From: Heterobasidion occidentale
Lineage: Eukaryota > Basidiomycota > Agaricomycetes > Russulales > Bondarzewiaceae
NCBI GenBank assembly: GCA_039111635.1
Contig: JBCAQO010000004.1
Coordinates: 2,728,001-2,792,000, forward strand
Direction of reading: 5' to 3'
DNA length: 64,000 nt
Positions 23,844-35,653 of this stretch are shown one piece after another. Under the pieces are notes generated by a model. That model was not told where the DNA came from and searched no databases. It worked only from the letters and a program-made list of their open reading frames with translations. A program made the translations under genes and the position numbers. Within the stretch, counting starts at the first letter, position 1. Every line of letters starts with the position of its first letter.

Positions 23844-25565
23844 ATGGATAGAGGTGATCTCGACATTGTGGCGCTGGGACAACGCCATCTCGCTGTACCG
23901 CATCCTATCCACAAACTCCCTGTTGAATTACTCGACTACATCTTCATCGAGTGCGCCGTACAACCACCGGGTACTAATCCAAAACAACTCCTTGGTCGTC
24001 GTCCCTATTCCCCGGATTGGATCAGCATCACACACGTCTGCCATCGGTGGCGCCAGATTGCCCTCAACTGTCCTCGTCTCTGGACACATATCACCGCGAA
24101 TCTATCCGCCGCTTGGATTGCGACCTTCGCAAGTCGCTCGAGTCCAAGGCCATTGGTTGTTGAGATCAGTACGATCTATCTCGACAACAGAACTTTCCAA
24201 AAGCATCTGTCCACCAATCCCTCACGACTGAGAGAGTTCTATCTGGGGTATGCGGACAGCGACTCCACCCCGATAACTTCCGAGACTGTCGATATGTCTA
24301 ACCTAGGCACGGTCTTGTCAACCCCGGCACCATTCCTCGAAAGCCTTGTCCTCGACGTTGAGAACAGTTGCTTGGAAGAAGATCTGTTTGCTGGATATAC
24401 CCCTCAACTACGTCGACTATCGCTTGGCGATGATGCATTCGTTTCACGCACTAATTCATCCCTCTTGTCCAATCTCCGTTATCTCAGTTTAGGATTCGTG
24501 CAAAGTCTTGATGACACGCTGAAGTTGCTCCAACGGACACCTCTGCTAGAAATCCTCCGCATAGGCTTTTTTCACGAAAGGTCAGAACCCATCGGCAGCA
24601 TTATTCGGCTTCCACATCTCTATCACCTCTATATTTACCCAGGCTCGCTCGCTGCTGCCACACGCCTGTTCGGATTGTTGGAAATTCCTCCTACAGCTCA
24701 TCTCAAAATATCTCTTAGTGATGACATAGAATATGAACCCCGAGATGAATGGTCTCGTATGGTTGATATAATCAATGGCCACCTTTGGTCCAATGTCAGA
24801 GAGACTTCTGCCCCATTGATTCAGCTGGATTTGAACATCATACACTACTCTTGGACGGTCAGATGCCGACCGGGCTCTGGATTACCCACCTCGCAGCACT
24901 TGCTTGAGGAGATCGATGACGCCTGGCACGGGCACAAGTGCGATTCTCGCTGCGAATCTCCATTTTTGTTCTATTTTCCATATGGCGATCGCCACTTCAG
25001 GTTTGACGACGACGACGAATATGTTATGTTGCCTATGTATCATATACGGTGGATGTGCAGCCGAATGCCTCTGGCAAACATCCGCGCGCTCAGCCTGTCC
25101 ATCGATCTCCCATGCGGATTTCGTCGAGCTCACCGTGCCCATATTTGTGGCGAAGTTTGCTGCGACATCAATGCATGGCTTCCCATCCTCCGTCTCATGC
25201 CAGAGGTCTGTGTTCTCAAACTATCTAGAGAGGCCGTGATCGTGGTCCTCGAAACATTAACGCCTGGCGTGAACGCTAACAACAGCTTGGAAACACCTTT
25301 GTTTGTTCACCTCGAGGCGCTTATTATCGAGGAGGCCTATGTGGGATGTCCCCATCCTGCAGCGCACCATGATCTTGGGCAGGCTCTTCTCAAGACCTTG
25401 ACAATATTCGTGTCGAAAAGAAAGGAGGCGGGACTAGAACTGCAAAGCATATTGCTCAGGGATTGTGAATGTATCGAAGGGATAGTTGACCTTCTCGGGG
25501 AATATGTGAAAGACGTATCATGGGTAGGACGGAGTGTTCATCCATTACCCCGAGATTACTTATGA
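23844..25565 (+). CDS. F-box protein, intact copy (unit A)
   Basis: Single 573-residue frame, intronless within the coding part. The N-terminal F-box reads HKLPVELLDYIFIECA, then WISITHVCHRWRQIALNCPR and LWTHITANLS, the usual basidiomycete F-box-like pattern. The rest is Leu-rich with irregular repeats (such as LSNLRYLSLGFVQSLDDTLK and RMPLANIRALSLSI), consistent with a degenerate LRR substrate-binding region. F-box proteins recruit substrates to SCF ubiquitin ligases; the target is unknown. This lineage is strongly expanded in mushroom-forming fungi. It is paralogous to the broken copy at 27054. Confidence 0.9.
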   Translation: MDRGDLDIVALGQRHLAVPHPIHKLPVELLDYIFIECAVQPPGTNPKQLLGRRPYSPDWISITHVCHRWRQIALNCPRLWTHITANLSAAWIATFASRSSPRPLVVEISTIYLDNRTFQKHLSTNPSRLREFYLGYADSDSTPITSETVDMSNLGTVLSTPAPFLESLVLDVENSCLEEDLFAGYTPQLRRLSLGDDAFVSRTNSSLLSNLRYLSLGFVQSLDDTLKLLQRTPLLEILRIGFFHERSEPIGSIIRLPHLYHLYIYPGSLAAATRLFGLLEIPPTAHLKISLSDDIEYEPRDEWSRMVDIINGHLWSNVRETSAPLIQLDLNIIHYSWTVRCRPGSGLPTSQHLLEEIDDAWHGHKCDSRCESPFLFYFPYGDRHFRFDDDDEYVMLPMYHIRWMCSRMPLANIRALSLSIDLPCGFRRAHRAHICGEVCCDINAWLPILRLMPEVCVLKLSREAVIVVLETLTPGVNANNSLETPLFVHLEALIIEEAYVGCPHPAAHHDLGQALLKTLTIFVSKRKEAGLELQSILLRDCECIEGIVDLLGEYVKDVSWVGRSVHPLPRDYL

Positions 25566-25859
25566 TCCTTACGACTGAGGATTGTCAGCCTAGTGTTTCA
25601 AAATCCGCAGCGCCCAATGCTATCATTCTGCTCAACAGCCTTGGTCGTTCAATGCTGTCGAGGTACGCTGCTGATTAGATAGACTTTTTATTTCGAAGCG
25701 TGTACAATGACACAGTCGGGACGATACCTAGCTGGCAGGCAGTTGTAATGAATCTGGACGTGTCCGCAAGGAATGGGCTATCGAGGATGCTTCATTCAAG
25801 ACTCTGCAGAGATCAATATCTGACGATAAAAAACTCACATTCATATCAGTCAAGCTCTC

Positions 25860-26540
25860 TTCGCCTGACGAAAGCCGTAGTCTATTGAACCCGAAAACGG
25901 AGTCCGTCTTACGGCTTGACTCGCCCGTCAGCAGCGTGGTAGCGCTGTGCTTTATCTTTGCATTCCTCTCTTCCTGTGTGCGCTGCCATCTGCGCTTCAC
26001 GCGCAGCTTCGCCATCCGGGAGACTGTTCTTCCCAAACATGTCCGTATGGAGGGCAACTCTGAGCGCGAGGTCGTGGATATCTAGGACATGCCCGTCAAG
26101 TGTGTTGATCGAGAGTGCCTACAGTCGTACCAAGATGGTGAGCATGATCCAGCATCGAGCGGGCAAGGCCAACAGACCTGTCACCTCGTGATATTTGACA
26201 ATCGCATCGCGCACCTGCCCCAGAGATGATATACCAGACTCGGACATCCAAGTGCTGCTGCTGAACGGCTATTGATTTTCAACACTCTGATGTACGCGTC
26301 CCGTACTTCTGCGAAATAGTGTAAGTATGATGTGTGCACAACTCCATATAATCAGGGGACTTACTCAAGCGATCTGTGCCGGCGCGTCTTGAAGTTTGTC
26401 GTTGCTCACGACAATTGCGACACCTTTGGCCATGTGCGTGATCCAGCGCTTGTCTGAATACCGCAGCAGCGTCTGTACCATACTTTGGTCCCTCAAAGGC
26501 CAAGTCAGCCATGCCGATATATGTCATTTTCAAAGCCACA
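25860..26540 (-). pseudogene. TPR-like remnant, unit A
   Basis: On the minus strand, pieces in different frames read MADLAFEGPKYGTDAAAVFR, then AKGVAIVVSNDKLQDAPAQI, then YFAEVRDAYIRVLKINSRSA, and ALSINTLDGHVLDIHDLALR. The helix-turn-helix-like spacing and the phrase AEVRDAYIRVLKIN resemble a tetratricopeptide repeat. No single frame connects them, and the pieces can be joined only in part by possible short introns. The same order occurs in unit B, so this is a shared gene decaying in both copies, or a spliced gene whose structure I cannot resolve. Confidence 0.5.
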
Positions 26541-27053
26541 AAAGAGAGCGATCCGAGTCAATGACAAGTACGTACCCAGTAGAGATCCGTGCCATGCAAT
26601 TATAACATGCTCATTGCTCATGCAGGCTCAAGTATAAACATATGCGCAACTTGCACACTGGTTACACACCTGGAATGCATATGAATGAACCTTTACTCCA
26701 AGTGCTCGCTGTGGGAGACTATCAATATCTATCAATATGCGGCCGCCGTGTTAGTTCCAAACATGAAGTGTCTGGGGTCCGAATAGAGCTGTGGTCAGCA
26801 GCTGTCCTCGTCATCAGCCGTCCTCAGTCCTGCCACCATCTCTCACGTTCCAGTTCGTAATTTTATCCATTATCTCACATACCTTTCCTCACAGTCACAT
26901 CTTCGCTGTTGCAGGCTGCAATTTTCACGCTCAGTTTTCGCAAGGCCATGTTCACTGTCTAGTTGTGGCAGCAGTAAGCCTCTGGCATTGACATCTTCTC
27001 ACTTTTCCTGGTCAAATGCTTATTTGCCTCTTTCTTGGCAGACCGATAGAGTC

Positions 27054-28906
27054 ATGGCTAAAGGTGGTCTGATGTCTACTGACACGGCCATCATGGCTCT
27101 CGGACAACACCGTTTCTCAAGCGGTTTTGGTGTACCGCATCTTATCAACAACCTTCCTATCGAGTTAATCGAACAAATCTTCATCGACTGCACCCGTACC
27201 GGAGTCGCTTCAAGAAGTTTTAATATTACCCGGTCTCCAAAATGGATCGGTATCACACATGTTTGTCGTCTGTGGCGCCGGATTGCCCTCGGTTGCCCTC
27301 GTCTCTGGACACATATCACTCCGGATTTATCCTCCACTTGAGTCGCAACATTTGCGAGTCGCTCGAAATCGGCGCCCTTGATCGTTGAGATCGAGGTGAA
27401 CCACATCGCCAACGGTACTTTCCAGAAGCATATCTCTACAAATGCTTTTCGACTGAGAGAGCTCTCTCTGGGCCATAATTGTGATGACAAGAATGTTGAT
27501 GAGATTGCGTCCAATCTCGCCGCGACTTTATCGACTCCGGCGCAAATGCTTTTCGACTGAGAGAGCTCTCTCTGGGCCATAATTGTGATGACAAGAATGT
27601 TGATGAGATTGCGTCCAATCTCGCCGCGACTTTATCGACTCCGGCGCCATCACTGAGAAGCCTTGTCCTCGATTTCGATGACATCGAATTGGGAGAAGAT
27701 TTGTTCTGTGGATATACTCCTCAACTACGCCGACTATGGCTTGGTACCGGGATATTAGTCTCACCCACTTCATCCCTCCTCCCAAATCTCCGTTATCTCA
27801 AGATGCGCACCGTGACATCGTTTGCAGTGACGCTCATGCTACTCCAGCAGACACCTCTATTGGAAACCCTCCACATGGGCATTTTTGACGAGCGACCTGA
27901 TAATCAATTCTTGGGGAACATTCGCAGCATCATTCGGCTTCCACATCTCTCCCACTTCTCTATCAGGCCAAATTCAGTCAACACTCTCATACACCTGTTC
28001 GAATCGTTGAGAATCCCTCCTACGGTTCATCTCGAGATATCCTTCAATACGGATAACATGGAACTCGGACACCAATGGAGTCCTGAATTCTTCCGCATGC
28101 TCGATATTATAGGTGGTCATCTTCGGTCGACTGCCAGCGAGACGTGTGCCCCATTGACACAGTTGAATTTAAAAATATCACGGTTTTCTTGGATCTTCGA
28201 AGGACAACCGAGCTCTGAGTCGGTTCCCCATGTCCTTGCACCGCAGCAGTTGCTCCGGGAGATGCATCATCCCTGGCACGGCCAAGATTACGATCCTGAC
28301 TGCGAATTCGGATTCTCTTTCCATTATGGGTTTCTCGACGAGGACAACGATGACGTATTGTTGCCCATGTATCATGTACAGTCGATGTGCGACCGTATGC
28401 CTCTGGCACACATTCGTGCGCTCAACCTGTCCATTGATTTGCCATATTCATCTTACCACGATCCTTATGCCGAGGAGTGTAGAGAGCAAGGGCGTAACCC
28501 CTACACATGGCTTCCCATCCTCCGTCTCATGCCAGAGGTCCGTGTCCTCAAGGTGTCTAGAGACGCTGTCGTAGGGGTCCTCAAAGCCCTGATGCCTGAC
28601 ACGAACACCGGCTTGGAATCACCTCTGTTAGTTCATCTCACGGCGCTCATTATCGAGGAGACCAATGTAGGATGTCCCGATCATTCAGGAGACGAACACC
28701 AAGGGCAGGTTCTTCTCGAGATCTTGAAAGCACTTGTATCGAAAAGAAGGGAGGCGGGGCTCGAATTGGAAAGCATCCGATTCAGCAATTGTGAATGTAT
28801 CGAAGGTATAATGGACCTTCTCGGGGGATATGTGAAGGACGTAACATGGATAGGACGAAGGGTCTGGTTTGAAGGTGGTTTTGGCAGCCTCTTGCAGAGA
28901 CATTGA
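27054..28906 (+). pseudogene. F-box gene copy B, broken by a nonsense codon and a 104-bp duplication
   Basis: Clear paralogue of the gene at 23844. It starts with MAKGGLMSTDTAIMALGQHR and has the F-box NNLPIELIEQIFIDCT followed by WIGITHVCRLWRRIALGCPR. The frame is stopped by TGA at 27339-27341, where copy A has TGG (Trp). It resumes in the same frame until a tandem 104-bp duplication (27439-27646) shifts it. The 3' part from 27689 to 28906 is a long open frame (ending GSLLQRH) that aligns along copy A, e.g. DLFCGYTPQLRRLWLG and RMPLAHIRALNLSIDLPY. Both lesions predict loss of full-length protein; a separate protein from the 3' frame is possible but unlikely. Confidence 0.85.
27439..27646 (+). 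repeat. Perfect-looking 104-bp direct tandem duplication
   Basis: 27439-27542 is repeated at 27543-27646. I see no difference between the copies, which suggests a recent event. The unit length (104 = 3x34 + 2) shifts the reading frame. Confidence 0.9.
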
Positions 28907-29159
28907 TAGTATTTGACCGTTTTTCGTATGTAGTGACTCAGCTATGAATGATCAGGCTTAAAGCAAGTAAGAGAGGACTGGAGTGCTCAAAAGCGTTAAA
29001 ATCCGGAATTCTGCATCTTTTTAGAGTATAAGGGCGAATCGCAATGGATCTAGACTAGTCCGCAAGAGCCTTGAATCCACCGAGCATTTCATCCAAGACT
29101 TCGCAGCAATCAATACAACAGAGCTTACAAAGAGAACTCGCATTCATTCTATAGTCACG

Positions 29160-29800
29160 CTCTCTTCGCCTGGCGAGAGTCGTAGTCTTCCAGTCCCAAA
29201 CACGGAGTCCGTCTCACGACTTGACTCGCCGGTCGGCAACATAGTGGTGCCGCGCGTCATCCTTGCCTTCCTCTCAACATGCCCTAGTCGAGAGTAGCTT
29301 CGAGTGCGAGGTTGAGGAGATCGAGGATATGTCCGTCGAGTGGGTTGATTGAGAGGGCTTGTAGTCGTATAAGAGTGATGAAACGTGATTCAGAATCTAG
29401 CGGATGAGGTCAATGAACCTCCCTCATGATGTTTGACGATCGCATCGTTCACTCGGCCTGAGAGATGTTGCACCAGGACGAGATTTCAAGTGCTGCTATC
29501 GGGGGGTTGTTGATTTCCAGCGCTCTGATGTACGTGTCTTTTGCTTCTTCGAAATGGTACAAGTATGCTGTGTGCACCTTTAAGAATTCGTGAGCCCTAC
29601 CCAGGTTTGTGCAGGCACGTCCCGAGGTCGAGATATGTCGTTGCCCAAGGACTGCGACACCTGCCACTGTGTCACATGCGCGTAATCCAGCACTTGTCTG
29701 AACATCGTAGCAGCGTCTTCATGCCTTCAAAGACCAAGTCAGCCAGCAGTGTTTTATCTCCTAAGCCACAGAGTCCCATGGACTTACGGGGACTGCTATG
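29160..29800 (-). pseudogene. TPR-like remnant, unit B
   Basis: Counterpart of the unit A remnant. One minus-strand frame (29667-29449) reads MAGVAVLGQRHISTSGRACT, then LYHFEEAKDTYIRALEINNP and PIAALEISSWCNISQAE; another gives ADLVFEGMKTLLRC and a third ALSINPLDGHILDLLNLALE. EEAKDTYIRALEINN matches AEVRDAYIRVLKINS of unit A. The frames do not join cleanly. It is probably the 3' part of a TPR-containing gene (such repeats often sit at the end of fungal NB-ARC/TPR proteins), but no NB-ARC is seen nearby. Confidence 0.5.
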
Positions 29801-30200
29801 AATCCACGTTCGTTGATGAGCAATGGGTCGCCATCACGCATAGATATGCAGCATTGGGAGCTTCATCGGCAGGTCCGTAATTCCGATAGCACAGTATGCT
29901 CCGTGTCGACACTGCAACCACGAGCAGATGTGATCTGTCAAGTACTACTTGCCTGAAAGTGGGACAGTAGAGCGATCCAGCAAACATCCGCGCGCATGTC
30001 AAATATGCAGTTACAGCGAGCCCACCCTCTCCGTAAGTGAAAGCGTATGCGCAAACGCAAGTCATGCAAGCCCATACCTTGGATTTAACAATGCATTCTT
30101 TATCAAAATCATGCGGGGCTGCCTGTCAGTCGATAACACAACGGACAGAGAGCGATCCATGAGTGCACACCTGAAATGCCATGAAGTGAACGACTATCTT

Positions 30201-32373
30201 CACCTTCATTGAATGAGACTATGACGCCGTGTCTCGAGGTAAACTATCGTCAATAGCGTTGCAGTCGAGATGCAAACACAGCCTGCTGCCATAATGCCTC
30301 AAGTCGTCAAGGCAGTACCTGCGCGTCAGTGTGCTCCACAAGAACGCTCATGACAGTCCCTTGCCCTGCCCTCTATGTCGCGACTGCGGCTTCAGGTACA
30401 TTCAGGCGAGCTCTACTATCGCTTCTATAGATATGAACCTTCTTACTCTGGAGTGAGGTTCATATTTGTGCTTCAGCTTCATAAGACGAGCCTCAAGCTT
30501 CAGCGCTCCCTTCTGTCAACAAGGCATGGTCTGGCATGATATGGTAAGAATTGGGATGACGTTGCAGACCGACCTGCATTCCATGGATGGAGCGATATCG
30601 CAACACGTACGGTTGCGGAGTGTTGCGGGGTTCTTTCGAGGTACGACGTGTCGTCTCTATCCTTGAGAGCGCAGTCTTGTTAGTATCCAGGGCAAGCTGT
30701 TGTTCAACTTCTCTTTAATTTTCCCAAGCCAAACATCAGATGAGAAATCCCCTTAAGTCAATGGGTCCGAGAATGAAATGGCGCTGCCTTCGAAGGCGGG
30801 GAGTCGATCCGACCCACGACCTCCCACGACGGGCATGAGAGTAGAGCGGCCTCGGAGATGAGTTTTCTCTCGAGTTTCGTCTTGTTACGGTAGGTTACGG
30901 TACTGCCGTCGTCGTGAGTATGGCGGTTACTTGGAGCCATAACGCAGGCAAAATGATCCGGTCCATGTGCCGATTGTTTGGCACTGCCACCCGGGGGCGA
31001 GTTTCCCACCCTTTCGGGATTTGCAATGCAAAGCGGATTTTCAGAGATTTTCAGTCTCGATTTGCACATGTACTACTCATGTACTCTGTGTGGAGAACCC
31101 GGACAAGCACTGCAGACTTGATAACCGGAGAGCTCTTTATGTCGCGACCGCCGACGCAAGGTTGCACAAGTTGTAATATGGAACAAACTCTAGTACTCGG
31201 GAAAGCGGTGGCATCTGGTGGCATACGGCATAGACGGAATTTGACGGGCCGAGCGGAGCCCGTAGCGGGGTCCACTTTGGTCCACTAGTGCTGATTTCGA
31301 TGAGATCTGTATTGAGCCTCACCAGTGCCTCACCAAACGGCGTAGCACAGCGTAGCACGTTTTACAACGATGCTGCCTCGGCCCATGTAAGTTATTTGAA
31401 AGGCGATCATACGTTCGTATTTCAGGTCGACAATCTGGCCTCGTGATGTGGCGACTATCGATGCATCACCGCTGCTTCCTAGCACACGTATGCTGCGGCC
31501 CGCAGCAGAAGGACGTCGAGCTGCTGTGACGGGCGGGTCGCAACTTCATGTGTATTCTCTGATCGCAGGCTACAGAAGCCTGAGCGTTTCGAGGTCAGTA
31601 AGACATGATTTCCTTCTTGGCCCTCGTCGACCCATCAATTATCTAATAATGAAAATGCACCGACGCAATTCCAAGTCGTGGAGCTTTTGATCTTTGCAAA
31701 AGCGATCTTTCTGACTTACAAGCAGATATGCACTGTGGATGTTAACCAAGGAGCGTAAGCTGAATCAACGATCGGAGATCAAACTGGCGAACCTCGGAAC
31801 TTGGGGCCAACATGTTATATTTCAAACACGATGATATCGCAACTCATACGTATCTCAGGCGATGCTTCTAGGAAAAGTGATCATTGCTCTATTCCCGCCC
31901 GTGGTGCATTCCGACATCGGAGCTCGATGAGTTCGAATCAAAAAACTTCACCCAGTCAACTCACCGAATTTGCTTCGAGCCGGTGTATTTTACTGTTTTT
32001 TACGTGCGTACTATTTTGGTGGGGAGTCTATGTTAGCTCTAAAACGTACTCTTTTGACTGTGCAACTCAGCTTCTTTGAGGCAATTTCATCAGGCATCCT
32101 GGATGAGCCACATATCAGCGCCCCTTGGGTGCCGCAGTGGGTCCGTGTTGCCTTCTGCAAGGGCACCTGCGAGTGGTCGCTTAACAGAACATCGATACCA
32201 CATATCGAGGATGCTCCACTGCGCATCATGCACAGGCGGTTGTCAGCGTCGATGTTGTCGTAACTCTGGTTTGTCCGCCTACGCCCGACTCTAGCACTGA
32301 TGCCCAGCCACGGTGGAAGCGACTTCTCATCAAGCGCAGTCGCCCCTAGCCCGGGACGAAGCCAGGATCTTCG
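30201..32373. other. Gene-poor stretch between the duplication and the oxidase
   Basis: About 2.2 kb. Only short open frames without motifs. At 30780-30860 the minus strand carries a weak tRNA-like string (a GGTCGTGGGT...ATCGACTCC T-arm-like element) that does not fold into a cloverleaf. Otherwise nothing recognised; the right end is the oxidase promoter. Confidence 0.4.
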
Positions 32374-32516
32374 TATAAAATGCCTCCTCTCCCATGGTGG
32401 TCCGGCATTAGCAACTTTTCTTCCTCTTTCTCTTTCTTACCCACCTCTTTCTTTTTTATCCTTCTTTTCGACAACTTCAACTTCAACTTCAACTTCTCTA
32501 TCACTCAACGTTCAAG
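32374..32516 (+). promoter_or_regulatory. Core promoter and leader of the multicopper oxidase gene
   Basis: TATAAAA at 32374-32380, then a long CT-rich tract (about 32415-32470) and a hexamer repeat, four copies of AACTTC (about 32473-32496), just upstream of the start codon at 32517. TATA plus a CT block is typical of strongly expressed fungal genes. Confidence 0.6.
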
Positions 32517-35500
32517 ATGGCGTTCAAATTATTATGGGCCGCGATGCTGCCTACACTAGTCACTCTTGCCTCTGCTCGTACAACGGGTACCGCGATCTAT
32601 CAACCGTTGACGACCGTGAAGGGTGCCGGACCTCCGCCTCCCCCCCGACCGACGAGTTCGTCTCAGGTGACTGCATCGACTAATGCGACTGCGACGGTCG
32701 CGACGCCTTCTGTCTCGATCACGTCTGCTGCGACGTCGACGGTGACGGCCTTAGCCCGCCGTGCAGATGTTACCACCGCTGTGGCGCCGTCTGCTTCTGC
32801 CTACGCCCTCAACAGCACTTTCTCCATTAATAATGATGCAGTCACGAGAACTTACGACTGGACGATTGCGTGGGTATCGTCTATTTTGTTTTTTTGTTCA
32901 AATTGCTTATCTTTCTCCTTTCATCTAGAACGGCGACTGGCTCTCCTGGTGAGATTTGTTCTTTACAGCCCAATGAAACATGAACTGACATCCTTTCTCA
33001 GATGGCTTCAGCCGGAACCACATCACGATCAACGGTCAGATGCCAGGCCCTCTTATTGAGGCCAACGAAGGTGACACCCTCGTTGGTAAGATTTATATCT
33101 ATATTCTTCCCGAACCATTGCTGATGATGTGTAATTTGCAGTCAATGTGCAGAACAACATGGATGATACGACCTCGATTGTGAGTATCTTTACGAACGAC
33201 AGCGATGTTCTGGACCTTGACTTCACGCTCTCATAGCACTGGCATGGCATCATGCAAAATGGGACTGCTTGGATGGACGGTGTCCCCGGTGTTACGCAGG
33301 TGAGCGCTACACTCGGACTTAACCAATCAGCTAAAAATTAACAAATCCATGCAGTGCCCGATTCCCGCTGGCGGTAACTTCACCTACACGTTCACTTTGG
33401 CTCAATACGGCACCTACTGGTACCACAGTCACTCCGCGGTCGAATACACTGACGGTCTTCTCGGGGTAAATCCTCATTTGTGTGAATAATTCTTGGCGCT
33501 CCTGCTGACGCTGCTTCAGCCTCTCATTATCCACTCCGTCGACGACCCCCTCGTGCGAGGCACCGACTTTGACTACGAGCAAGTGTTGATCGTCCAGGAT
33601 TGGTACCACGATGAAGCGAGCACTATCGCCGCTGAGGTGAGTCTGAATCTCTTGGCTCTTCATTCTCGTATATGAGGTGACTTGCACTCGCAGCTCTTGA
33701 ATGGTGGTTATAACGGATCGCCTGCAGCTCCCCCCCTCAAAGCGGTATCATTAACGGCCGAGTAGGTTCTCATATACTGTCGTCCAAGCTGCGCACTAAA
33801 TGATCAACTTAGGGTGTTTTCAACTGCTCTCAATTGACCGACACCTCGAGCTGCACTACTCCTTCGGTCCCTGAGTACACTGTCGAGCCGAATGCCAAGA
33901 CCCGCTTCCGGCTGATGTATGTTGTCGAACACTCAGTCTATCAGTATTGAAATCTGACCGCGACATACAGTAACGGTGGTAGCCACGCGCAGTTCTACTT
34001 CTCTGTCGATAGCCAGTACGTATTACCTCCATTTATGGACTATCAGGAAAACTCACGCGGGTTTCAGCACCGTCAACGTCACGGAGGCCGATGGAACTCC
34101 CGTCTCCGGCGCCGACTCCGTTCATCGTGTTCCCTTCCACAATGGTCAACGTGTAAGCATCTAACATCTTGTTCTGAGTGATATTCTGGCTGACTTCTCC
34201 CTTCAGTACTCGGCGTAAGCATAGCATGATATTTCCTTGAGATGTCGCGGATTTTGATCATTCGTGCAACATAGTATCATTGACACGACCGTCGGCTCTG
34301 CTGGCGATGCTTACTGGCTCCGCGCAACCATGAACACCGATTGCTTCGCCTAGTCAGTCCTCCACTCCCGTCTTTCAGGATTCCTTTCACTCACATTCTT
34401 CTCCCCACAGCACCGACGACACCCTCAACACGACTGCCTTTGCTATCCTCCGCTACGGCTCTACCAGCACAAGTGACCCTACTTCTTCCGATTGGACCGA
34501 CGTCCTCCCCGACGCATGCGTCGATCTTGATGACGATCAGTTGTCCCCTATCGTTGTCAAAGATGCCCCTGCCACTTCCGATAAGACCATCGCTTTCGAT
34601 TCGTCCTTCGGCGCCGTAGAGATCTCGGGTACCGAATACCTGCGCTTCCTGGTCAACGACACCTCGTACAGTATGTGCCCATCTACGAAATCTCGTTCCC
34701 GCGGGTTCTCAACTTGTTTTTGTCAGCCAACTACATCTACCAGCCGATCATGGAGGCTGTCTCGGCTAATGGCACGAGTGTTGTGAACGCCTCCAATGTT
34801 GCTAACGCTGTCTTCGAAGACTCGGTCTGGACCGGTGATGTTATCGTAAGTATCTTTGCAGGTCACGACACGCAATCGCTTGCTGATCGCTCTGTTTACA
34901 GATCAACAACCTTGATGCCAACCTCGATCATCGTGAGTCCAGACTGCTTTGATAGTCATGAACGTTCACTGACTGAGTGTCTTCTCTACAGCTTACCATA
35001 TTCACGGCAACGACGTAAGGCATTCTTGCCGCCGATATTAGAATGCGGCTAACATTCATGACTTCATCAGTTCCAAATCGTCGGTCGCGGTACTGGCACC
35101 CTCAGCATCGCCGACGCTGCCTCCCAGAGCTACAACCTGACCAACCCCGTCCGCCGTGACACCGTCGTGATCCCTGGCGGGTACGCTCTTTCTGCTCACG
35201 ACTTCTGATTGCCTCGCTCACTGCCTTTAGTGGCTACGCCGTCCTTCGCTTCGCCAACGACAACCCCGGTGTCTGGGTCCTTCACTGCCACATCGCGTAC
35301 GTCTCTTTGACCCTACCCGTGATGACTATACTCAATGATTCTCCTTTTTTGCATTAGTTGGCATCTTGCTGAGGTACGCTGACACTCGGGCATGCCTTCA
35401 CCTCTCTCCTGACATATTCGTTTCGCAGGGCTTCCTTGGTCTCATCGTATCCAACCCTACCAGCATCGCTGCCTTCGACTACCCTGACTCCATCACGGAG

Positions 35501-35653
35501 CTCTGCGACGCCCGCCCGTCGACCGTGTCGATCGATGCCACCGAGGCCGGCAGGAAGCGCAGCGAGGGCGATTCGCTTGCCAAGGTCGTGAAGCGTGGCA
35601 TCATGGGTCACTCCCACTGGTCCAAGAAGCGCATGATCCGTCACCGTCGTTAA
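32517..35653 (+). CDS. Multicopper oxidase (laccase-like) with N-terminal Ser/Thr/Pro pro-region and dibasic C-tail
   Basis: Secreted copper oxidase with roughly 15 exons. Signal peptide [20 protein letters not shown], then about 60 Pro/Ser/Thr-rich residues ending LARRADV (a possible Kex2 site at residues 81-82). Cupredoxin domain 1 starts TYDWTIA. Copper motifs: [34 protein letters not shown] and VLHCHIAWHLAEGF; all ten His and the T1 Cys are visible, with Phe at the axial position and Ala where many laccases have Asp/Glu after [24 protein letters not shown] belongs to domain 2. The tail has GRKR, VVKR and KKR sites and ends RMIRHRR, stop 35651-35653. It could be a phenol oxidase, a pigment/melanin oxidase or a ferroxidase-like enzyme; laccase-like is the safest call. 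Confidence 0.92.

Larger units (their letters stand above)
23740..30200. repeat. Tandem segmental duplication, two units of about 3.3 kb
   Basis: Unit A (about 23740-26650) and unit B (about 26960-30200) are diverged direct copies. Both hold a leader intron, an F-box gene on the plus strand and an antisense TPR-like remnant downstream. The offset between matching points is about 3210 at the start codons and about 3305 near gctctcttcgcctg (25854 versus 29159), so small indels have accumulated. Exact borders need alignment. Confidence 0.8.

Noticed and set aside
30780..30860. tRNA-like string on the minus strand
   Set aside because: It has a T-arm-like GGTCGTGGGT...ATCGACTCC, but no acceptor stem, D arm or 7-base anticodon loop can be paired; at best a tRNA relic.
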